DNA of 49,661 bases from Planctomycetaceae bacterium (GTDB lineage Bacteria; Planctomycetota; Planctomycetia; Pirellulales; UBA1268): NCBI GenBank assembly GCA_005791575.1, contig SXWA01000266.1, positions 1 to 49,661 of the forward strand, written 5' to 3'. The position numbers and the translations under genes are program-made. Below are positions 8,348 through 15,788 of this stretch, one piece after another. Under the pieces are notes generated by a model. That model searched no databases, was not told where the DNA came from, and was given only the letters and a program-made list of their open reading frames with translations. The stretch's first letter is position 1, and each line of letters opens with the position of its first letter.

Positions 8348-8826
8348 CCAATCGTCCTACGGATCGGCTCCCCGCCACCGGCCGACTGGCGGCGATCGAC
8401 TACGGCCGACGCCGCATCGGCATCGCCATCTGCGACTCCGAGCGAATCATCGCCAGCCCTCACGAGGTGCATCAGCCGGTGGCCGATCCGACCGTTGAAG
8501 CGGCCTACTTCGTCCGGTTGGTCCGCTCCGAGGAGGTGGTTGGCTTCGTGGTCGGACTGCCGGTCCACGCCGACGGCAATGCCAGCCGGATGTCGGCGGA
8601 GGTGGAACGGTTCGCAGCGTGGCTCCGTGACGTGACCGGCCTGCCGGTGGTCTTCCAGGACGAACGCTACTCATCCGTGGAGGCGACCGGGATGCTGGCC
8701 CGCGCCGGCATGACCCGCGGTCGGCGGAAGAGCCGGACCGATGCAGTCGCCGCCCAGATCATCCTCACGTCGTGGCTCGAGTCGGCACGCGACGGCCGAC
8801 TTCCCCCGGGGGCCCTCGACGCATGA
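8344..8826 (+). CDS. ruvX: Putative pre-16S rRNA nuclease / Holliday junction resolvase YqgF
   Basis: YqgF/RuvX is an RNase H-fold protein that matures the 5' end of 16S rRNA in E. coli and has also been proposed as a Holliday junction resolvase. The first catalytic block AAIDYGRRRIGIAICD, the middle VVGLPVHADG and the C-terminal VFQDERYSSVEATGML with final DAVAAQIIL (last Asp) are all present. Length is 160 residues, within the family range with a short N-terminal extension. ATG 8344 overlaps the hydrolase stop, and its stop overlaps the SDR gene start (both ATGA), so it is translated within the operon. Confidence 0.92.
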   Translation: MTNRPTDRLPATGRLAAIDYGRRRIGIAICDSERIIASPHEVHQPVADPTVEAAYFVRLVRSEEVVGFVVGLPVHADGNASRMSAEVERFAAWLRDVTGLPVVFQDERYSSVEATGMLARAGMTRGRRKSRTDAVAAQIILTSWLESARDGRLPPGALDA

Positions 8827-9722
8827 CGCAGCCCCACGCTCACGGCACCGAACCCTCTGCTGACCGGTCGGCGGGGCGCCGCCGGCTGGTGGTCGGATGC
8901 GGGTACCTCGGTCGCCGTGTCGCCGCGGCCTGGCGCGCTGGTGGCGACGCGGTCTGGGCCATCACCCGGTCACCGCAGCGGGCCACGGTTCTCGCCGCCG
9001 CCGGCCTCGAGCCGCTGGTCATCGACCTGACCGGCCCCTATCCGCTCGCTCCCCTCCCCGCTGTCGATACCGTGCTCTGGTCGGTGAGCCCCGATCCGGC
9101 CACCGGCACCGGCCACCACGCCCTCCACGTGGTCGGCATGGGAGCGTTGCTCGACGCCCTGCCGGGCACGCCGCGGATCCTGTTCACGAGTTCCACCGGA
9201 GTCTACGGCGAGGCAGCCGGCGGCATCGTCACCGAAGCCACGCCACCACGGCCCGACCGCCCGGCCGGCGTCGCCATCCTCGAGGCGGAGGAGAACCTCG
9301 CGGCGCGCTGCCCGGATCGATCGGTCGTGCTGCGGCTGGCGGGGCTCTACGGCCCCGGAAGACTCCCCCGCCTCGACGACCTCCGCGCAGGGCGTCCACT
9401 CGCCGGTGATCCCGACACCTGGCTCAATCTGATCCATGCCGACGACGCGACGGCGGTCGTCACTGCCGTGGCTGACCACCCCGCCCCGGGACCGCTGTAC
9501 GTGGTCAGCGACGGGCAACCGGTCCGCCGCCGCGAGTGGTATGCGGCGCTGGCACGGCTGGTCGGTGCCCCCTCCCCGTCGTGGGACACGACCACGCAGC
9601 GTCCGCGGGGCGGCGACAAACGCGTCGATCCCGCGAAGCTGTTCCGCGAGATCGCCCCGGTGCTGCGCTTTCCCGATCCCTATCAGGCTCTGGACAAACA
9701 GCCTGCCGCACCTCAGGGATGA
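8823..9722 (+). CDS. SDR/NAD(P)-dependent epimerase-like protein (YeeZ type)
   Basis: This 299-residue extended SDR-like protein has the dinucleotide loop GCGYLGRRVAAAW near residue 22, and a strand ending in FTSSTGVYGE that corresponds to the usual S/T and YxxxK neighbourhood. The Tyr-x-x-x-Lys pair itself is not obvious, as in YeeZ-type members. Later blocks are VVLRLAGLYGPGR, NLIHADDATAVV and YVVSDGQPVRRREWY. The substrate is unknown. The last dozen codons and the stop lie inside a dispersed hairpin repeat, so the tail after FPDPYQAL is probably not ancestral. It overlaps ruvX by 4 nt and closes the operon that runs from 4,514. Confidence 0.83.
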   Translation: MTQPHAHGTEPSADRSAGRRRLVVGCGYLGRRVAAAWRAGGDAVWAITRSPQRATVLAAAGLEPLVIDLTGPYPLAPLPAVDTVLWSVSPDPATGTGHHALHVVGMGALLDALPGTPRILFTSSTGVYGEAAGGIVTEATPPRPDRPAGVAILEAEENLAARCPDRSVVLRLAGLYGPGRLPRLDDLRAGRPLAGDPDTWLNLIHADDATAVVTAVADHPAPGPLYVVSDGQPVRRREWYAALARLVGAPSPSWDTTTQRPRGGDKRVDPAKLFREIAPVLRFPDPYQALDKQPAAPQG

Positions 9723-9763
9723 GGTGCCGGGAGTGCAACTCCCGTGAAAAGCGCAGCTTTTCG
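9684..9763 (+). repeat. Four-hairpin dispersed element, copy 1
   Basis: Consecutive hairpins are: CAGGCT/AGCCTG (9684-9705); GCACCTCA-GGGA-TGAGGTGC (9708-9727, GNRA-type loop); CGGGAGT-GCA-ACTCCCG (9728-9744); and GAAAAGC-GCA-GCTTTTC (9746-9762). TGGCC-AAA-GGCCA follows at 9766-9778. The second copy is at 40237-40316; stems 3 and 4 differ between copies by paired changes. This copy spans the stop codon of the SDR gene and lies between it and the convergent protease gene. Confidence 0.9.
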
Positions 9764-9838
9764 AGTGGCCAAAGGCCATGGATGGACCTTGGCCACGGGC
9801 TGCTATGCCGGCCTGGAGGATGCCTGCCGGCCGCCCCC

Positions 9839-9892
9839 GTGAGCCAGGTACCCGTGAGCCAGGTACCCGTGAGCCAGGTACCCGTGAGCCAG
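9839..9892 (+). repeat. 15-nt tandem repeat, 3.6 copies
   Basis: GTGAGCCAGGTACCC repeats at 9839-9853, 9854-9868 and 9869-9883, with a partial fourth copy to 9892. It is non-coding, lying between the hairpin element and the 3' end of the protease gene. Confidence 0.95.
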
Positions 9893-9939
9893 CCGGCTGG
9901 GAGGAAACGGAGCCCCGCGGCAGCGTGCCCCCGCGACGA

Positions 9940-12192
9940 TCACTGCAGGGCGGGGGCAGGGTTCGCGTTTGGGGGATCGATGCCGACCCGGGCGAGGCTG
10001 GCCACGCCTCCGGCGAGCGCCTGGAGATAGTCGACCGTCACGTTCATCGCCTCGCTGAAGTAGAAGTCCTTCTTCACGATCGGTCGGCGTGCATCGCCAC
10101 CTTCCTCTTCCGCCTGCTCCTCGGCCTCGGCAGCCTTGCCCTCGTTCCATTGCCGGACGAACTCCTCCTCGACGAGGGAGATCGTCTTCTCGCTCTTCCG
10201 TTTCTTGTAGCGCGTGATGTCGTCCTGCACCTTCTGGAACTCCGCGTTGGCGCCCACGCGGGCGGCCGAACGCTCGCGCAGCGTGCGCACGAGATCCTCG
10301 TTGACGCGACCGGTGTCGCGAAATTCGGCTGCCGGCACCTTGTCGACAGTGATCGCGTAGTCGAGATCCGCCTCGCCAACCGGCAGGTGGGTACTGATGC
10401 TCGGCAGTTCGACGTCGCTCTTCACCCCCTCGAGCTGCGTGCTGAGCCCGCCCGGCCGGTAGAACTGCTGCATGGTGATCTTGATCGCCCCGAGGGAGGG
10501 GGCGTTGGGCATCCGTTGGAACAATTGACGCCCCAGATCGAGCAGGCTCTGCACCGTCCCCTTCCCGTGGGTCGATTCGTCGCCGATCACCAAGCCACGG
10601 CGGTAGTCCTGGATCGCCCCGGCCACGATCTCGCTGGCGCTGGCGCTGAACTTGCTGGTCAGCAGCACCAGCGGCCCGTCCCAGACCACGCCCGGCTCGG
10701 GATCCTCGAACTTCTGCACCAGCTTGTTGGGATCCTTGATCTGGACCACGGGGCCAGAGTCGATGAACAGGCCGGTGAGTGAAATCGCCTCCGGCAGCGA
10801 TCCACCGCCGTTGCTCCGCAGGTCGAGGGCGATGCAGTCCACCCCTTGGCGCCGGAAATCCTCGATCAGCCGCCGGCAATCGCGTGTGCTGCTCTTGTAT
10901 TCGGCCTGTCCCTGCCGGGCCCCCGCCATGTCCATGTAGAAGCTCGGCAGGTTGATGAACCCGATGCGAAAGGGGGTGCCGTCGGGCTTGAGCCCGGCCT
11001 CGATCAACTCCCCACGCGCCTCGCTGTCGGTGAGTTCGATCTTGGCGCGGGTGATGTCGTAGATCTTCGGGGCGTTCTGCCCGACCGGGATCACCTTGAG
11101 CCTGACGATCGTCCCGCGTTTGCCGCGGATCAGCTTCACCACCTCGTTGATGTTGAGGTCGACGACATCGACGACCTCGCCCTCGGTCCCCTGACCGACA
11201 CCCACGACGCGGTCCTTCTTCTGCAGGCGACCGTCGCGATCGGCCGCACCACCGGGCACCAGTTCGGCCACGGTCGTATAGCCGTCCTCGTTCCTGAGCG
11301 AGGCCCCGATGCCGTCGAGCTGGAGCCGCATGCCGATCTCGAAGTTCTCCAGCGTGCCCGGCGACATGAAGCTCGTGTGCGGATCGAGGCTGCTGGTGAG
11401 CGACGAGAGGTAGGTCTCGAGCAGTTCATCGGATGTCATCTGGTGCATCCGCTTGGAGAACGAACGGTACCTCCGGTGGAGCTTGTCCTTCGCCTCGTCG
11501 TCGGGCGTCTTCTCCATCTTCTGCACGAGCAGGTCGTATTTGATCCGCTTCCTCCAGATGTCCTCCGCCTCGGCCTCGTTGCGTGCCCAGGCCGTCTCGT
11601 CACGATCGATGACCATCGTCTCGGCGACGGTGAAATCCTGTGCGCCGTCGATCAGCCGCTCGATGAGCGGCAGTCGGGAATCGACCCGCTCGAGGAATCG
11701 CCGGAAAACTTCGTAGGCGAACGACACGTCGCCACGTTTCACCATGTCGTCGAGGGATTCACGCTTCTGCATGAAGCCATCGATGTCGCTCTGCAGGAAA
11801 TAGACCTTCATCGGGTCGAGGGCCTCGAAGAAGGTCGCAAACCAGCGCCGGGCGATCTCGTCGTCGATGCCGCGCCGGGTGAAATGCTCCCGCTCGAGCA
11901 GGTTGCGGACTGCAAGCGTGATCTGCCGGTCGTTCGGGCCCGGTTTCTGGGCCGCGATCGGGGCCGTGGCCTCCTGGGCACGCGCCGGGACAACGACGAG
12001 GGCGGCGACAAGCAGGATCAGGCCGTGGACCAAGGGCCTGGCGCACCGCGGCAGGGGGGGGCAGATCCGGTCCGCTCCGGGCATCCCGGTGGCGGTCGGC
12101 CGATTGCCACCGGACCACCTTGGCGTCTCGCTGACGGCTGCCACGGCTTCCTGACCCAGGCGTCCCCTCGACCCTTCGATGTTCGTCTTCAC
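9940..12192 (-). CDS. prc: S41 carboxy-terminal (tail-specific) protease, Prc type
   Basis: Prc-type enzymes cleave C-terminal tails of envelope proteins in the periplasm. The 750-residue protein has a hydrophobic signal segment (LVHGLILLVAALVVVPARA, about 54-72) and the long N-terminal alpha domain (FEALDPMKVYFLQSDI..). A PDZ domain follows (DGIGASLRNEDGYTTVAELVPGGAADRDGRLQKKDRVVGVG), then the S41 core with DLRSNGGGSLPEAI, the serine in SKFSASASEIVAG and the lysine in ESTHGKGTVQ, the Ser/Lys dyad of the family. The C-terminal Lys/Glu-rich region matches the DUF3340 tail of Prc, so it is the long form rather than CtpA. The ATG at 12192 is 40-50 residues upstream of the signal segment, so a later start is possible. 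Confidence 0.93.
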   Translation of the reverse strand: MKTNIEGSRGRLGQEAVAAVSETPRWSGGNRPTATGMPGADRICPPLPRCARPLVHGLILLVAALVVVPARAQEATAPIAAQKPGPNDRQITLAVRNLLEREHFTRRGIDDEIARRWFATFFEALDPMKVYFLQSDIDGFMQKRESLDDMVKRGDVSFAYEVFRRFLERVDSRLPLIERLIDGAQDFTVAETMVIDRDETAWARNEAEAEDIWRKRIKYDLLVQKMEKTPDDEAKDKLHRRYRSFSKRMHQMTSDELLETYLSSLTSSLDPHTSFMSPGTLENFEIGMRLQLDGIGASLRNEDGYTTVAELVPGGAADRDGRLQKKDRVVGVGQGTEGEVVDVVDLNINEVVKLIRGKRGTIVRLKVIPVGQNAPKIYDITRAKIELTDSEARGELIEAGLKPDGTPFRIGFINLPSFYMDMAGARQGQAEYKSSTRDCRRLIEDFRRQGVDCIALDLRSNGGGSLPEAISLTGLFIDSGPVVQIKDPNKLVQKFEDPEPGVVWDGPLVLLTSKFSASASEIVAGAIQDYRRGLVIGDESTHGKGTVQSLLDLGRQLFQRMPNAPSLGAIKITMQQFYRPGGLSTQLEGVKSDVELPSISTHLPVGEADLDYAITVDKVPAAEFRDTGRVNEDLVRTLRERSAARVGANAEFQKVQDDITRYKKRKSEKTISLVEEEFVRQWNEGKAAEAEEQAEEEGGDARRPIVKKDFYFSEAMNVTVDYLQALAGGVASLARVGIDPPNANPAPALQ

Positions 12193-12360
12193 GCGTCAGC
12201 TCCTGCACACGACGATCGCCCGCACACCGCCCCGATCCGGCCCGACCACCACATTCTGCCAAGTCTGCCGCGCCGTGACGAGGCGGGCTGGGGCCTGACG
12301 TGGAAGATCGACGATCTCCGGATCGGCCCGCAGTCGTTCCCGATGCGTGGTTCCCCCAGC

Positions 12361-13194
12361 TTACGGCAATGGCGACGGCATGTCGCCCGTCGGGAGTGGG
12401 CCGGCGGCGGCGATCCGCGCCTGGAGGGCCTCGGCCACCAACGGATCGGCCCCGAGCCGCGACACGAGCACCCACTCGATCTCCGGATGCCCGGCCCGGG
12501 CCGTCGCCACGGCGGCCTCCACGTCCTGCTCGACCCGCCCACTGAACAGCAGATGCGGCTGCACCACGATCCGCCGCGGGCCGTCCGCTGCCGCCCGCTG
12601 GAGTGCCTCGGCCACGGTCGGCCGCGAGGCGGCCACGAAGCCGAACTCGGTCCGCAACGCGTGGGCACCACCACGATGGCGGTCGATCGCGGCGACCAGT
12701 TCGCCGAGACGGCTGAGCGCTCCGCCGTCGCTCGCCCCGCGCCCGACGACGACGTCGATGGTGTCGGCGACGGCGACGGGCCCACGCGAACCGACGGCTT
12801 CCTGACGACGATGGACCGCCAGCGCCACGATCGCCGGATGCACACCGAGGGGGTCGGCCTGGACGACCCGGGATCCGAGCCGCTTCGCCGCCGCCGCCAG
12901 GGCGGCAGGGACGTCCCGCCGGGCATGGCCGGCGGGAAAGAGGAGAAGTGGTGCGGCGATCACGTCGCGACAGCCCCGGGCGTGGAGGCGCTCGAGCGCC
13001 GTGTCGATCGAGGGTTCGAGCAGCTCGAGAAACGCGAGTTCGACCGCCATCGTGGGGTCGTCCGCCGCGACCTGGGCAGCCACGGCGCGGGTCTCCGCCG
13101 CCCCCACCGGATCGGTCGTGCCGTGACCGATCACGAGAACCCCCCACGAAGGCTCTGGACCGGACTGTTCACGGGGCGGGAAGAGAAGGTTCAT
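12361..13194 (-). CDS. cbiX: Sirohydrochlorin cobalt/ferro-chelatase, two CbiX domains
   Basis: CbiX/SirB proteins insert Co2+ or Fe2+ into sirohydrochlorin for cobalamin or siroheme. The N-terminal domain has GVLVIGHGTTDP and PLLLFPAGHARRDVP, supplying the two metal-binding histidines. The second domain repeats the fold but reads VVVGRGASD at the first position, so that His is replaced by Arg, and PHLLFSGRVEQDV at the second. Only the first domain therefore looks catalytically complete, as in long-form SirB/CbiX. ATG 13194 follows a GAGGG run; the track ORF of 621 residues runs on antisense to the FHA gene and is not real upstream of this point. No other siroheme or cobalamin gene is nearby. 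Confidence 0.85.
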   Translation of the reverse strand: MNLLFPPREQSGPEPSWGVLVIGHGTTDPVGAAETRAVAAQVAADDPTMAVELAFLELLEPSIDTALERLHARGCRDVIAAPLLLFPAGHARRDVPAALAAAAKRLGSRVVQADPLGVHPAIVALAVHRRQEAVGSRGPVAVADTIDVVVGRGASDGGALSRLGELVAAIDRHRGGAHALRTEFGFVAASRPTVAEALQRAAADGPRRIVVQPHLLFSGRVEQDVEAAVATARAGHPEIEWVLVSRLGADPLVAEALQARIAAAGPLPTGDMPSPLP

Positions 13195-13279
13195 CGGGTC
13201 ACCCTCGAGGCATCGTCCGGCAACGGCATCGTAGCCATCGGCAGGGGTATAGTGGCCGGGGTTTTGCCCGACCGTCGCC

Positions 13280-14377
13280 GTGCGCCTCCCCCGGTCGGAC
13301 CACCGCTGTTCCCCGCTGCCCCGTGCCGTGCCCACTCCAGCCACCGAACCGCCGCCAATCGACGGATCCACCGCGGTCCTCGAACTCCTCGTCGCGGACC
13401 GACGGGGCCCCTGCTTCGCGCTGCCGAGCGACCGGGCCACCACCCTCGGTCGGTCGTCGGACGCCGACATCCCCCTCGGCGACCGGCTCGTCAGCCGCCT
13501 CCACGCGAGCATCCGGCTCGAGCCAAGCGGCTGGACACTGCGGGATCTCGGCAGCCGGAACGGGACGCGGCTCGACGGTGCCGCCGTCGGCAGCAGCCCG
13601 CTCCACGCCGGAGCGCTGATCGGCATCGGCACCTTCACGTTGGTGTTCCACACGCCCTCACCAGCGGCCCGGCCGACGCTGCCGGAGGGGTGGCAGGCCC
13701 TGCGCCGGTGCACGACGGCCGAACTCGTGGGAGACGCCTTGCAGCGCCGCGCCGCCCCCACCGAACAGGCTGCCCGGCTGCTTGCCCGGCACGTGGCGGC
13801 GCTGCGGCTCCTGGGGTGCGCCAGCGCGGAGGAGACCGCCACCGCGGTGGTGGAACTGGCACTGGCACACTGCGCGCTCGGCGCGGTCGCTTGGTTCGCC
13901 GCGGAACCGGCCGCCGCGCCGCTGTGCAGCGCGCCGGAGGGCAATCGGCTGACCAGCATCTTCACGCCGCAGCTCCATCGCGCGATCCTCGACGGGGGCC
14001 TCGCGGTGTGGCTCACCCCGGCCACGGCGGCCAGCGGCCCGACACCACGCGGGGATCTGCTCTGCATCCCCGCGGGCCCGTCCCCGGCACCGCTGCTGGT
14101 GGCGTATTGCCCCGACACGCCGCTGCGTTCCGCCGACGGCGAGTTCCTCGCGGTGGTGGCCTCGCTCGCAGCGGCGCGCCACCAGGCCCCTCCGGCCACC
14201 GACGGGATCGCCGCCTCGGTGGCCACGGCCCGGACCCTCGACGTCGCCGCCTGGCAACGGGCGCTGATCGCCGAAGCGGTGCGGCGTCACGATGGCAACG
14301 TCATCGCCGCCGCACGGGCACTGGGCATGAGCCGGGCCACGCTCTACCGGCGCCTCGGTCGCGTGCCGAAGGCATGA
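13280..14377 (+). CDS. FHA-domain protein with C-terminal Fis-type helix-turn-helix
   Basis: The N-terminal FHA phosphothreonine-binding domain has the conserved GRSSDADIPLGDRLVSRLHASI..WTLRDLGSRNGTRLDG (about residues 53-110). A middle region (about 150-310, ARLLARHVAALRLLGCASAEETATAVVELAL..) resembles a degenerate GAF sensor. The C-terminus (WQRALIAEAVRRHDGNVIAAARALGMSRATLYRRLG) is a Fis/HTH_8 DNA-binding domain like that of NtrC proteins. The sigma-54 AAA+ domain expected between sensor and HTH is missing. It is probably a transcriptional regulator responding to Ser/Thr phosphorylation. The start is uncertain: GTG 13280 or GTG 13328 (PTPATEPPP). Confidence 0.82.
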   Translation: MRLPRSDHRCSPLPRAVPTPATEPPPIDGSTAVLELLVADRRGPCFALPSDRATTLGRSSDADIPLGDRLVSRLHASIRLEPSGWTLRDLGSRNGTRLDGAAVGSSPLHAGALIGIGTFTLVFHTPSPAARPTLPEGWQALRRCTTAELVGDALQRRAAPTEQAARLLARHVAALRLLGCASAEETATAVVELALAHCALGAVAWFAAEPAAAPLCSAPEGNRLTSIFTPQLHRAILDGGLAVWLTPATAASGPTPRGDLLCIPAGPSPAPLLVAYCPDTPLRSADGEFLAVVASLAAARHQAPPATDGIAASVATARTLDVAAWQRALIAEAVRRHDGNVIAAARALGMSRATLYRRLGRVPKA

Positions 14378-14432
14378 GCCACTGGCCAGCCTCCGCCATC
14401 CATTCGCCATCCATTCGACGGCGCGGTGACGC

Positions 14433-15788
14433 TCAGTGGAGCGACGCCCCCCCAGCCGGCGTGTCACCGGCGGAGACCGACGCCCGGAGGCGCACCGCCA
14501 GGAACGCCACCACCACGAGCACCGCGACCGCGACCACGAAGGGGAGCACGTGCGAGGGGTGCAGTCCGAAGAGGAACGAACCGCAAAACGGCCCGATGAT
14601 CCGCCCCAGGGAGGCGAACGACTGATTCACCCCCAGGACCTCCCCCTGGCGCGCCGCGTCGGCCTGGCGTGAGATCAGCGCCGACACCGAGGGATTGACG
14701 CAGGCGAAACCGGTCACGGCCACCGCGGCCGCCACGTAGAACAACACCATCAACCCCCGGCTGCTTCCCGCGGCCGGGTCGCGATAGACCCACCAGGCGA
14801 TGAGCCCGAGCAGACCGAGACCGACGATCAACAGGCCGATCCCGGCGGCGAGCATCCGCTGTTCGGGAAACCGTTTCGCCAGCGGACGGTAGGCGCCGCC
14901 TGCCAAAAGAAGCATCAGGCCGATGAAGGCGAACACGAGGAAGTTGTCGTTGTCGTTCATGCCGAAGGCCGACTCCGTGAGCCGCGCGAGCGTGGCCTCG
15001 AAGTTGGCGAACGCGACGATCGAGAGGAAGTAGACGAGCACGAGGCTGCCGACGGCCGGCATGGCGAGGACTGACGCCATCCGGCCCAGTCCCGAACGCC
15101 GCCGCTCGCCCGCAGCCCCTGCCGGCCGCGTCTCGCGGAACACCGCGATCGCGATCAGCAGCGCCACCAGCGACAGCGCCGAGGCGATCGCCCCCACGCC
15201 CCACGGCTGCTGCCGGAAGAGGGCCAGACCGAAGTAGGCGATCAGAGGACCGAGCGTGAATCCGCCGCCGAAGGCGATCCCGATCAGAGCCATGCCGCGG
15301 GCGCGGTTCTGCGGCGTGGTGCAGTCGGCGATCACCGCCGCCGCCGTGCCGACGCTCGCACCGGCGATCCCGGCGCCGATCCGCGAAAGGAGCATCAACC
15401 CGATGGCGAGGGCCGCCCGCTCGCGGGACGGAACCGGATCGGTGGGGACCGTCACGGCGACCGCGTAGAGCGCGTAGAAGACCACCGACCCCGCGAGGCT
15501 CAGCAGCAGCAGCGGGCGGCGCCCCACCCGATCCGAGAGCCGGCCCCAGAGTGGGCTGAAGAGGAACTGCATCAGCGAGAACGTCGAGAACAGCACGCCG
15601 ATCACCGCCCCGATGGCCAGCGGCGAGAGCCCCAGTGCCACGAGATAGGGCTCCGCCTGGCGGGGCATCACCGGGAGCACGATCCCGAAGCCGAGCAGAT
15701 CGATGAACACGGTGAGAAAGATCACCAGCAGCGCCGCCCGGCCGGTGGCCGGCGAAATGGCGACTGGGCTGGTAGACTGCTCGGGCAT
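14433..15788 (-). CDS. MFS drug/solute exporter (DHA1-like)
   Basis: This 451-residue major facilitator has about 12 hydrophobic segments. The first is LLVIFLTVFIDLLGFGIVLPVMP, the typical helix 1 of TetA/Bmr-type H+ antiporters. The loop 2-3 motif A reads GRLSDRVGRRPLLL, and motif C-like glycine/proline residues occur in GIAFGGGFTLGPLIAYFG. The central cytoplasmic loop (FRETRPAGAAGERRRSG) is basic. The start at 15788 (MPEQSTSPV) is preferred over the longer track start. Its ATG overlaps the ATG of xseA on the other strand (shared CATG), so the two genes have no spacer. Substrate unknown; drug efflux is a guess from family. Confidence 0.85.
   Translation of the reverse strand: MPEQSTSPVAISPATGRAALLVIFLTVFIDLLGFGIVLPVMPRQAEPYLVALGLSPLAIGAVIGVLFSTFSLMQFLFSPLWGRLSDRVGRRPLLLLSLAGSVVFYALYAVAVTVPTDPVPSRERAALAIGLMLLSRIGAGIAGASVGTAAAVIADCTTPQNRARGMALIGIAFGGGFTLGPLIAYFGLALFRQQPWGVGAIASALSLVALLIAIAVFRETRPAGAAGERRRSGLGRMASVLAMPAVGSLVLVYFLSIVAFANFEATLARLTESAFGMNDNDNFLVFAFIGLMLLLAGGAYRPLAKRFPEQRMLAAGIGLLIVGLGLLGLIAWWVYRDPAAGSSRGLMVLFYVAAAVAVTGFACVNPSVSALISRQADAARQGEVLGVNQSFASLGRIIGPFCGSFLFGLHPSHVLPFVVAVAVLVVVAFLAVRLRASVSAGDTPAGGASLH

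Noticed and set aside
8772-8822. Longer start of the SDR gene
   Set aside because: It would overlap ruvX by 55 nt; ATG 8823 gives the ATGA coupling seen at the other junctions.
9684-9763. Hairpin element as intrinsic terminator
   Set aside because: No U-run follows on either strand, and four stems with conserved loops exceed what a terminator needs; kept as a repeat element.
9684-9763. Hairpin element as an integron attC site
   Set aside because: No attC core (GTTRRRY) and no integrase.
10846-14625. 1,259-codon plus-strand ORF
   Set aside because: It is antisense to the Prc protease and CbiX genes, both of which have complete catalytic motifs on the minus strand. GC-rich DNA keeps this frame open. 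Its composition is Arg/Pro/His/Glu-rich without domains.
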